Source: Zoogloea sp041908905 (GTDB lineage: Bacteria > Pseudomonadota > Gammaproteobacteria > Burkholderiales > Rhodocyclaceae). Taken from it: DNA of 64,000 nucleotides. The DNA is taken from positions 62,001 through 126,000 of the forward strand of contig NZ_JAYREK010000003.1 of assembly GCF_041908905.1 (NCBI RefSeq). Direction: 5' to 3'. Made by a program: the position numbers and the translations under genes. The notes below the pieces were generated by a model that saw nothing but the letters and a program-made list of their open reading frames with translations, had not been told where the DNA came from and ran no database searches. The number at the start of each line of letters is the position of its first letter. Position 1 is the stretch's first letter. This document shows, one piece after another, positions 17,102-26,113 of the stretch.

Positions 17102-18358
17102 ATGCTAGCAGCCCCCATTCCTGCAAACGAAGCGGAGCGCCTTGCCGCGCTGCACTCCCTGCGCATCCTCGATACGTCCCGGGAAGAGGCCTACGACCGC
17201 CTGATCGCCTACGCGGCCCGGACCTGCGAGGTGCCGATCGCGCTGGTCAGCCTGGTGGACGCCAACCGCCAGTGGTTCAAGAGCCGGATCGGCATCGACG
17301 CCTGCGAGACCGCCCGCGACATCTCGTTCTGCGGGCACACGATCCTGCAGTCCGACGTGTTCATCATCGAGGACGCCAGCCGGGACGAGCGCTTCTTCGA
17401 CAACCCCCTGGTGACGGGCGCGCCCCATATCCGCTTCTACGCGGGGGCGCCGATCGTCAACGAGGATGGCCTGGCGCTCGGCACGGTGTGCATCATCGAT
17501 TCGCAGCCGCGCAGCCTGACGCCACTGCAGATCGATGCCCTGCGCCACGTCGCGGATCACGTGGGCCTGCTGATGGAGATGCACCGGGCCAGGCAGCACA
17601 TCGCCGACTATCACGCGGCCCTCGAGGCGTATCGGGAGAAGGCCGAGGAGGAGCGGCAGCTGGTCGGCTACCTGATGACCCGCATGATGTCGCCGCAGCA
17701 ACTGGACGCCTCGGCGATCGACTACTGGATGCGCCCTACCGAATCCCTGGGCGGCGACCTGATCGCGGCCAGCCGCTCGCCCCACGGCAAGTATTACGTG
17801 CTGGTGGCGGACTCCACCGGCCACGGCCTCCCGGCGGCGGTGAACCTGCTGCCGATCAGCCGGATCTTCTACCACATGGTCGAGAAGAACCTGCCGCTGA
17901 GCCTGATCGTCGAGGAGATGAACCGGAGCATCCGCGAGCAGTCGCCGGTCGGGCGCTTCGTGGCGGCGCTGCTGCTGTGCTTCGACGCCTTCAACCGCAG
18001 CGTGGAGGTCTGGAATGGGGCGATCCCCGTCGCCGTTTACCTCGACCTCGACGGCCGCCCGCTCCGGCGTTTTCCGCCGGCCAATCTGCCCCTGGGGCTC
18101 GATGACGGGGAGCAGCCGCCCCGGACGGAGCTGTTCCAGTGGCAGCAGGAGGGGCAGTTCTTCGCCTGCACCGACGGGCTGCTGGAGGCGCCCTTCGACG
18201 GCCACGTGACGGGCGAGGAGGCCCTGGACGCCTTGCTGGCGAGCGTCCCGCCAGCCGGCCGCCTGCAGGGCGTGCGGGGCCGGATGGAGGCGGTCTTCCT
18301 GGAAACCCCTCCCCACGACGACGTCAGCGCCATGCTGGTGGATGTGCGGAAGCTCTGA
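17102..18358 (+). CDS. GAF domain and SpoIIE-type PP2C phosphatase
   Basis: 418 residues. An N-terminal GAF sensor domain (about 10-165; WFKSRIGIDACETARDISFC and FYAGAPIVNEDGLALGTVC are typical) is followed by a short coiled coil (about 167-195). A PP2C/SpoIIE serine phosphatase domain follows, with metal-binding acidic motifs GGDLIAA, ADSTGHGLPAA and the C-terminal PHDDVSAMLV. Such proteins dephosphorylate anti-sigma antagonists. No STAS or anti-sigma partner gene is adjacent, so the target is unknown. Confidence 0.88.
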   Translation: MLAAPIPANEAERLAALHSLRILDTSREEAYDRLIAYAARTCEVPIALVSLVDANRQWFKSRIGIDACETARDISFCGHTILQSDVFIIEDASRDERFFDNPLVTGAPHIRFYAGAPIVNEDGLALGTVCIIDSQPRSLTPLQIDALRHVADHVGLLMEMHRARQHIADYHAALEAYREKAEEERQLVGYLMTRMMSPQQLDASAIDYWMRPTESLGGDLIAASRSPHGKYYVLVADSTGHGLPAAVNLLPISRIFYHMVEKNLPLSLIVEEMNRSIREQSPVGRFVAALLLCFDAFNRSVEVWNGAIPVAVYLDLDGRPLRRFPPANLPLGLDDGEQPPRTELFQWQQEGQFFACTDGLLEAPFDGHVTGEEALDALLASVPPAGRLQGVRGRMEAVFLETPPHDDVSAMLVDVRKL

Positions 18359-18401
18359 GAGCCCCCAGGGCCGGGCTCGGCCCAGGCCGTCCCCGTGGGA
18401 G

Positions 18402-18435
18402 GCAAGCAAACCCGGGCGGCGCTGGGTTTCCTTGC
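18402..18435. terminator. Bidirectional terminator between the phosphatase gene and ilvA
   Basis: Stem GCAAG-AAACCC (18402-18413) pairs with GGGTTT-CTTGC (18424-18435) between two convergent genes. The A/T-containing arms allow use from either side. Confidence 0.55.
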
Positions 18436-18485
18436 GAGAGGGATGCCCGGAACCCGGGTGTGACCGGGCGCCGGGCCGGTGACGC

Positions 18486-20006
<1,521 letters not shown>

Positions 20007-20100
20007 GGCTTGACCTGTGTGTCGGCTGGGGAAGCACATGAGGGTAGCAGCCGGAGCGGCCGCACTGCAACATAGGGGTTTTTGATCCGGGGAGGCTTCC

Positions 20101-20457
20101 ATGAGCGACATCCAGCGGGCCGGCACCACGCCGCGCTACTCCGATTTCACCGTTCACCAGGGCGTCGTGTACTGCGTCGAGGTGCCCCCCGACGAGAGCG
20201 CCGACATCGCGACCCAGACCGCGCAGATGCTGGAGAGCCTCGAGGTGTTGCTCGCACGCGCCGGCAGCGGAAAGGGGCGCCTGCTGCTGGCCACCCTGTA
20301 TCTGGTGGATATGGCCGACTATGACGCAGTCAATGCGGTGTGGGACGCCTGGGTGCCCGCCGGGACGGCACCGGCGCGGGCCTGCGTGCAGGTGGGCCGC
20401 CTGGCCAGCCCGGGCTGGAAGGTGGAGATCGCGGTGCAGGCCGCGGTGGGAGGCTGA
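20101..20457 (+). CDS. RidA family protein (enamine/imine deaminase type)
   Basis: 118 residues of the YjgF/YER057c/UK114 fold. Recognisable features are QTAQMLESLEVLLARAGSGKGRLLLATLYLVDM, VWDAWVP and PARACVQVGRLASPGWKVEI; the arginine in PARACVQV corresponds to the substrate-binding Arg of RidA. It lies 94 bases from, and divergent to, ilvA. RidA proteins hydrolyse 2-aminoacrylate and 2-aminocrotonate produced by IlvA, so the pairing is functionally meaningful. It is a subfamily different from the classical E. coli RidA, so the exact substrate is open. Confidence 0.9.
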   Translation: MSDIQRAGTTPRYSDFTVHQGVVYCVEVPPDESADIATQTAQMLESLEVLLARAGSGKGRLLLATLYLVDMADYDAVNAVWDAWVPAGTAPARACVQVGRLASPGWKVEIAVQAAVGG

Positions 20458-20592
20458 ACGCGCCGGGCGCAAGGAAATTCTCTGCGTCGATGTCGAAAAT
20501 TTTTACAAATTATCTTTCTGTGTGATTTTTTCGATGCGTAACTGGTTGATGTGACGAGCTAAGTCAAATTGGGCATTTATTTTGCTATCGGG

Positions 20593-20611
20593 CTCCGGAG
20601 CGTTTCCGGAG
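20593..20611. other. Hairpin in the leader of the PEP-CTERM esterase
   Basis: CTCCGGA (20593-20599) / TCCGGAG (20605-20611), five-base loop, in an unusually A/T-rich 289-base intergenic stretch (20458-20746). The stretch presumably carries the esterase promoter. I looked for a sigma-54 GG-N10-GC element, common upstream of PEP-CTERM genes, and found no convincing one. Confidence 0.35.
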
Positions 20612-20746
20612 AATAAAAATGCGTTCAGCAAGGCGTTCCCGGGCCGCGTGTCATTTGCTTGGAATGCGATCGGAGGCTCACCGTCTTGGCGGGCTTGCGG
20701 TGCTCGCTTCCGCCACACCCCATCGATATGCCCTGAGGAGATCCCG

Positions 20747-21829
20747 ATGTCCTGGACCACCCGTTTGAGCCGTGGCGCCGCCGCCCTGGCCTTGAGTTTC
20801 ACCGCCCTTGCCGCCCAGGCGGGCCCGTATTCGAACATGTACGTGTTCGGCGACAGTCTTTCTGATTCGGGCAACGACCTGAAAATCGTCGGCGATGTAC
20901 CCGCGCCTGACTACTACACGGATGGCCCCAACAGGGGCCGTTTCACCAACGGCCTCAATTATGCCGACCGCCTCGCTGCGAACTTCGGGCTGACGCTGAC
21001 GCCGTCGGAGCTGGGCGGCAACAACTACGCCTACGGCGGTGCCCGCAGCGAATACGTCCGGGACGATCTGCTCCCCTTTGGGGGGCTCAGCTTCAACGAG
21101 CAGATCGACGCCTATTTGAGCAAGTCCGGCCATGCGGCGGACCCCAATGCGCTGTACGTGCTGTGGATCGGCGCCAACGACATGTCCGATGCGGCCGTGA
21201 CCTCGTTGATGATGGGGGGCAATCTGGCGCCGATCGGTGGGCAAATCGTCCAGACGATTGGCGATCCCACGAAAATTGGTGACCCGACGGCTCCTGGTGA
21301 CATCCTCTCGGCCCTCCTGACGCTCCAGACCCTCGGAGCCAGGAACTTCCTGATCGGCAATTCGCCCGATCTCAGTCTGACGCCGGCCGCACGGGGACTG
21401 GCTGCCTACTTCGGCTCGGGCGTCTCGGACCTTTTCCAGGGGGCCAGCGTCGGCTTCAACCAGACCCTGGCCGCGATGCTGCCTTTCTACACGCTGCCCA
21501 CCTCCAGCGTGACGCTCTTCGACGCCTTCGCGCTGCAGACGGCGATGACCGATAACCCGGCGGCCTATGGCCTGACCAACGTCACGGGGGCCTGCTACGA
21601 CGGCCAGATCGACGGCTCGCCGGCTCCCGGTAGCGCCACGGCGAACGAGTGCCCCAACGAGGGCGAATACCTCTATTACGACACGGAGCACCCCTCGGCC
21701 GTGCTGCATGAGTGGGCGGCCCGCACCATCTACGCCCAGCTGGTGGTGCCGGAGCCGGGCGAGCTGGCCCTGAGCCTCACCGCCCTCGGCCTGATGGGCT
21801 TAGCCGGCCGCCGCAGCCGCCGCGGCTGA
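20747..21829 (+). CDS. GDSL/SGNH-family esterase with PEP-CTERM sorting tail
   Basis: 360 residues, ATG at 20747 after a GAGGAG ribosome site. Signal peptide ending ...LAAQA-GP. Block I FGDSLSDSGND gives the catalytic serine near residue 35. Block III IGANDMSD and the C-terminal DTEHPSAVLH (Asp/His) complete the SGNH set. The last 28 residues, VPEPGELALSLTALGLMGLAG then RRSRRG, are a PEP-CTERM signal: Pro-Glu-Pro, a transmembrane helix and an Arg-rich end. These are processed by an exosortase that must be encoded elsewhere. Probably an exported, matrix-associated hydrolase. Confidence 0.92.
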   Translation: MSWTTRLSRGAAALALSFTALAAQAGPYSNMYVFGDSLSDSGNDLKIVGDVPAPDYYTDGPNRGRFTNGLNYADRLAANFGLTLTPSELGGNNYAYGGARSEYVRDDLLPFGGLSFNEQIDAYLSKSGHAADPNALYVLWIGANDMSDAAVTSLMMGGNLAPIGGQIVQTIGDPTKIGDPTAPGDILSALLTLQTLGARNFLIGNSPDLSLTPAARGLAAYFGSGVSDLFQGASVGFNQTLAAMLPFYTLPTSSVTLFDAFALQTAMTDNPAAYGLTNVTGACYDGQIDGSPAPGSATANECPNEGEYLYYDTEHPSAVLHEWAARTIYAQLVVPEPGELALSLTALGLMGLAGRRSRRG

Positions 21830-21849
21830 GTCGTCCCGCAGCCCTGCAC

Positions 21850-21875
21850 AACCCGCCCCTGCCGGCGGGTTTTTC
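21850..21875 (+). terminator. Intrinsic terminator of the esterase gene
   Basis: AACCCGCC (21850-21857), six-base loop, GGCGGGTT (21864-21871) followed by TTTTC-ATTTTTT: a textbook Rho-independent terminator 20 bases after the stop. Confidence 0.85.
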
Positions 21876-22050
21876 ATTTTTGGGCGGGTCGGGCGACGGG
21901 GCACAACTTTCCCGCCTCCGCCTTGTCTGACCGGGGGTCCGACGCCCATTCGTCAAGCCCGCGTCGCAAGTAAGGACTTGAATTTCTGGACAGCTTGACA
22001 CCCTTGGCTAAAATGGCAGGTTCTTCGCCGCTAAAGACACACGTACCGCA

Positions 22051-25000
22051 ATGACTCAACGCCTGCGCGAAATCCCGTACAACTACACCTCGTTCTCCGA
22101 CCGGGAGATCGTCATCCGCCTGCTCGGTACCGAAGCCTGGCAAACCCTCGACGCCCTGCGCAGCGAGCGCGTGACCGGCCGATCCGCGCGGATGCTCTAC
22201 GAGGTGCTGGGGGATGTATGGGTCGTCCAGCGCAACCCCTACCTGCAGGACGACCTGCTCGCCAACCGCGACCGCCGCGGCGCGCTGATCGAGGCCCTCC
22301 GCCACCGCCTCGACGAGGTCGAGAAGCGCCGCCTCGAGGCGAGCGCCGAAGACCCGGAGCGCAGCGCCAAGGTGGCCAGCCTGGTGACGGCGGCCCAGGC
22401 TGCGGTGGATCGTTTCAAGGCTTTCTTCGAAGACACTTACGATTTGCGCAAGCGCGTCCAGCATGAGCTGGTGCGCCACACCCGCAAGGACAACATCTGC
22501 TTCGACGGCCATGCCCGGGTCTCCCACGTCACCGATGCCACCGACTGGCGCGTCGAGTACCCCTTCGTGGTGCTCTACCCGGACACCGAGGAGGAGATGG
22601 CGCCGCTGGTGAAGAGCTGCATCGAGCTCGGCCTGACCATCATCCCGCGCGGGGGCGGCACCGGCTACACCGGCGGCGCCGTGCCGCTGGACGCCCGCTC
22701 GGTGGTCATCAACACCGAGAAGCTGATCACCATCGGCCCGGTCGAGGAGGTCGTGCTGCCCGGCCACGATAAACCCTACGCCACCATCCGCACCGGCGCC
22801 GGCGTCGTCACCGACCGCGTCTCCGAGGCCGCCTCGGCCGCCGGCCGGGTGTTCGCGGTCGATCCGACCTCGGCCAGCGCCTCGTGCATCGGCGGCAACA
22901 TCGCGATGAACGCCGGCGGCAAGAAGGCCGTGCTGTGGGGCACCGCCCTCGACAACCTGGCCTGGTGGAAGATGGTCACGCCGGACGGCAACTGGCTGGA
23001 GGTCGAGCGCCTCGACCACAACTTCGGCAAGATCCATGAGCAGGAAACCGTGCGTTTCCGCCTCAAGCGCTTCGACGCCAGGGGCTACAAGCCGCTCGGC
23101 GAGGAGATCCTCAGCATGCCGGGTGCGGCCTGCCGCAAGGACGGCCTGGGCAAGGACGTCACCGACAAGTTCCTCGGCGGCGTGCCGGGCGTGCAGAAGG
23201 AAGGCACCGACGGCCTCATCGTGGCCGCCCGCTGGGTGCTCCACAAGATGCCGCCGGTCACCCGCACGGTGTGCCTCGAATTTTTCGGCCAGGTCCGCGA
23301 GGCGGTGCCGGCGATCGTCGAGATCACCGACTACTTCAAGCCGGGCGGCGCCGGGCATGCCGCCGGCGTGCTGCTGGCCGGCCTCGAGCACCTCGACGAG
23401 CGCTACGTGAAGGCGGTGGGCTACACCACCAAGGCCAAGCGCCACGGCCGGCCCAAGATGGTGCTGATCGGTGACGTGGTCGGCCACGACGAGACCGCCG
23501 TGATGGGCGCCGTCTCCGACGTGGTGCGCATGACCAACACCCGCGGCGCCGAGGGCTTCATCGCCGTCAGCCCCGAGCAGCGCAAGAAGTTCTGGCTCGA
23601 CCGCTCGCGCACCGCCGCCATCTCGCGCCACACCAACGCCTTCAAGGTGAACGAGGACGTGGTGATCCCGCTGCCGCGGATGGGCGACTACTGCGACGGC
23701 ATCGAGCGCATCAACATCGAGCTGTCCACCCGGAACAAGCTGGCCTTGTGCGACGCCCTCGGCGAGTTCCTGCAGGGCGAGCTGCCGCTGGATACCGGTG
23801 ACGCCACCATCTCCCGCGACGAGTTCATCGGCGAGAAGCGCAAGGACGCCCTCGAACTCGTGGCCTCGGTGCGCCGCCGCTGGCAGTGGCTGCTCGACAA
23901 CCTCGACCTGCCGCTGGCCGAGGCCGAGCCGCAGTTTGCCGACTACGGCGTGCAGGCCGGCGAGCTCTCGAACCGCGCGGCCAACCCGCGGCTGTTCCAC
24001 CGCCTGCAGGACTACTCTGTCCGCACCTCCTGGAAGACCGAGCTCAAGGTCCGCCTCGACAAGATCTTCGACGGCCAGCTGTTCGGCCCGGTGCGCGACG
24101 AGCTTAAAAAGCTGCACAAGCAGGTGCTGCGCGGCCGCGTCTTCGTGGCCCTGCACATGCACGCCGGCGATGGCAACGTGCACACCAACATCCCGGTCAA
24201 CTCCGACAACTACGAGATGCTGCAGACCGCCAACCAGGCGGTGGACCGCATCATGGCGCTGGCGCGCTCCCTCGACGGGGTGATCTCCGGCGAGCACGGC
24301 ATCGGCATCACCAAGCTCGACTATCTCACCGACGCCGAGATGGCCAACTACTGGGCCTACAAACAGAAGGTGGACCCGGAAGGCCGCTTCAACCGCGGCA
24401 AGCTGATGAAGGGCGGCAACCTCGACAACGCCTACACCCCCAGCTTCAACCTGATGGGCCACGAGTCGCTGATCATGGAGCAGACCGCCATCGGCGAGAT
24501 CTCCCACGACATCAAGGACTGCCTGCGCTGCGGCAAGTGCAAGCCGGTGTGCTCGACCCACGTGCCCCGCGCCAACCTGCTCTACAGCCCGCGCAACAAG
24601 ATCCTCAGCACCTCGCTCCTGATCGAGGCGTTCCTGTATGAGGAGCAGACCCGCCGCGGCATCTCGCTGGCCCACTGGGCCGAGTTCGAGGACGTGGCCG
24701 ACCACTGCACCGTCTGCCACAAGTGCGAGAAGCCCTGCCCGGTGGACATCGACTTCGGCGACGTGTCGATCAAGATGCGCAACCTGCTGCGCGAGCAGGG
24801 CAAGAAGTCGTTCAACCCCGGCAAGGCCGCGGCGATGGCCTTCCTGACCGCCAAGGACCCGGCCACCATCAAGCTGATCCGCGGCGGCATGATCGGCCTC
24901 GGCTACAAGGCGCAGCGCCTCGGCCACCGCATCGGCCGCAGCCTCGGCCTGATCCAGGACCAGGTCCAGCACCCGCCGGCAACCCTCGGCAAGGCGCCGA

Positions 25001-25929
25001 TCAAGGCCCAGGTGATCCACTTCATCAACAAGCCGATGCCGGCCGGGCTGCCGGCGCGCACCTCCCGCGCGCTGCTCGACATCGAGGACGACACCATCGT
25101 CCCGGTGATCCGCAACCCGCAGGTCAAGCGCGACGAATCCGAGGCGGTGTTCTACTTCCCGGGCTGCGGCTCCGAGCGCCTGTTCAGCCAGGTCGGCCTG
25201 GCCACCCAGGCCATGCTCTATCAGGTGGGCGCCACCACCGTGCTGCCGCCGGGCTACCTGTGCTGCGGTTACCCGCAGACCGCCGCGGGCGAAGAAGACG
25301 CCGGCCAGAAGATCACCACCGACAACCGGGTGCTCTTCCATCGGGTCGCCAACACCCTCAACTACCTCGACATCAAGACGGTGATCGTCTCCTGCGGCAC
25401 CTGCATGGACCAGCTGCAGAAGTACCAGTTCGAGAAGATCTTCCCCGGCTGCCGGCTCCTCGACATCCACGAATACCTGATGGAGAAGGGCCTCAAGCTG
25501 GAGGGCATCACCGGCACCCGTTACATGTACCACGAGCCCTGCCATACCCCGATGAAGGTTCATTCGGGCATCAAGGTGGCCAACGAGCTGATGGGCACGC
25601 GGGTCGATCTCTCCGACCGCTGCTGCGGCGAGTCGGGCACCCTGGCGGTGTCGCGCCCCGACATCTCGACCCAGGTGCGCTTCCGCAAGCAGGAGGAGAT
25701 CGAGAAGGGCGCCGAAAAGCTGCGTGGCGCCGACGCGGCCACCCCGGTCAAGATCCTCACCTCCTGCCCGAGCTGCCTGCAGGGCCTGTCCCGCTACAGC
25801 GGCGACGCCGGCGGCGTCGATGCCGACTACATCGTCGTCGAGATGGCCAAGCACATCCTCGGCGAGAACTGGATGGTCGACTACGTGGCCAAGGCCAACA
25901 ACGGCGGCATCGAGCGCGTGCTGCTGTAA
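22051..25929 (+). CDS. DUF3683 FAD-linked oxidase / Fe-S / CCG-domain oxidoreductase fusion
   Basis: A 1292-residue single-chain version of glycolate/lactate/2-hydroxyglutarate dehydrogenase machinery. An N-terminal DUF3683 region (about 1-120) is followed by a PCMH-type FAD domain (RGGGTGYTGGAV near residue 198, SCIGGNIAMNAGG near 280). The FAD-oxidase C-terminal domain carries MHAGDGNVHTNIP and SGEHGIG. Two [4Fe-4S] motifs are near 823 (CLRCGKCKPVC) and 886 (CTVCHKCEKPC). CCG-type cysteine repeats follow from 1037 to 1190 (PGCGS, CCGYP, SCGTC, EPCH, CCGES). Likely a cytoplasmic or membrane-peripheral 2-hydroxyacid dehydrogenase feeding quinone; the substrate cannot be read from sequence. 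Confidence 0.92.
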   Translation: MTQRLREIPYNYTSFSDREIVIRLLGTEAWQTLDALRSERVTGRSARMLYEVLGDVWVVQRNPYLQDDLLANRDRRGALIEALRHRLDEVEKRRLEASAEDPERSAKVASLVTAAQAAVDRFKAFFEDTYDLRKRVQHELVRHTRKDNICFDGHARVSHVTDATDWRVEYPFVVLYPDTEEEMAPLVKSCIELGLTIIPRGGGTGYTGGAVPLDARSVVINTEKLITIGPVEEVVLPGHDKPYATIRTGAGVVTDRVSEAASAAGRVFAVDPTSASASCIGGNIAMNAGGKKAVLWGTALDNLAWWKMVTPDGNWLEVERLDHNFGKIHEQETVRFRLKRFDARGYKPLGEEILSMPGAACRKDGLGKDVTDKFLGGVPGVQKEGTDGLIVAARWVLHKMPPVTRTVCLEFFGQVREAVPAIVEITDYFKPGGAGHAAGVLLAGLEHLDERYVKAVGYTTKAKRHGRPKMVLIGDVVGHDETAVMGAVSDVVRMTNTRGAEGFIAVSPEQRKKFWLDRSRTAAISRHTNAFKVNEDVVIPLPRMGDYCDGIERINIELSTRNKLALCDALGEFLQGELPLDTGDATISRDEFIGEKRKDALELVASVRRRWQWLLDNLDLPLAEAEPQFADYGVQAGELSNRAANPRLFHRLQDYSVRTSWKTELKVRLDKIFDGQLFGPVRDELKKLHKQVLRGRVFVALHMHAGDGNVHTNIPVNSDNYEMLQTANQAVDRIMALARSLDGVISGEHGIGITKLDYLTDAEMANYWAYKQKVDPEGRFNRGKLMKGGNLDNAYTPSFNLMGHESLIMEQTAIGEISHDIKDCLRCGKCKPVCSTHVPRANLLYSPRNKILSTSLLIEAFLYEEQTRRGISLAHWAEFEDVADHCTVCHKCEKPCPVDIDFGDVSIKMRNLLREQGKKSFNPGKAAAMAFLTAKDPATIKLIRGGMIGLGYKAQRLGHRIGRSLGLIQDQVQHPPATLGKAPIKAQVIHFINKPMPAGLPARTSRALLDIEDDTIVPVIRNPQVKRDESEAVFYFPGCGSERLFSQVGLATQAMLYQVGATTVLPPGYLCCGYPQTAAGEEDAGQKITTDNRVLFHRVANTLNYLDIKTVIVSCGTCMDQLQKYQFEKIFPGCRLLDIHEYLMEKGLKLEGITGTRYMYHEPCHTPMKVHSGIKVANELMGTRVDLSDRCCGESGTLAVSRPDISTQVRFRKQEEIEKGAEKLRGADAATPVKILTSCPSCLQGLSRYSGDAGGVDADYIVVEMAKHILGENWMVDYVAKANNGGIERVLL

Positions 25930-25955
25930 GCCGCCTGCCGTTCGCCACAGATCGG

Positions 25956-25973
25956 GGCCCGCGCAAGCGGGCC
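25956..25973 (+). terminator. Hairpin after the large oxidoreductase gene
   Basis: GGCCCGC (25956-25962), GCAA loop, GCGGGCC (25967-25973), 26 bases after the stop. No T-run. A TGCTATCCT extended -10-like element at 26060-26068 may start the following cob transcript. Confidence 0.45.
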
Positions 25974-26113
25974 TCGTCGCATGGGGCGCCGGAAGGGCCG
26001 ATTCCTCGTCAAACTGCCCATCCTGGCCATGCGTGCCGCCGCGGCTCGAAAAGGCTTCGTGCTATCCTGCTTCCCCCGTTTTTCCGCGCGTGGGTGGCCA
26101 CGGGCGTCCGAAG

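Noticed and set aside
20640..20700. Sigma-54 promoter before the PEP-CTERM esterase
   Set aside because: The best GG...GC pair is 13 bases apart; the sigma-54 element needs 10.
21874..25854. Reverse frame of 1326 codons
   Set aside because: Exactly antisense to the DUF3683 oxidoreductase, Val/Gly/Leu/His-biased, no ribosome site.
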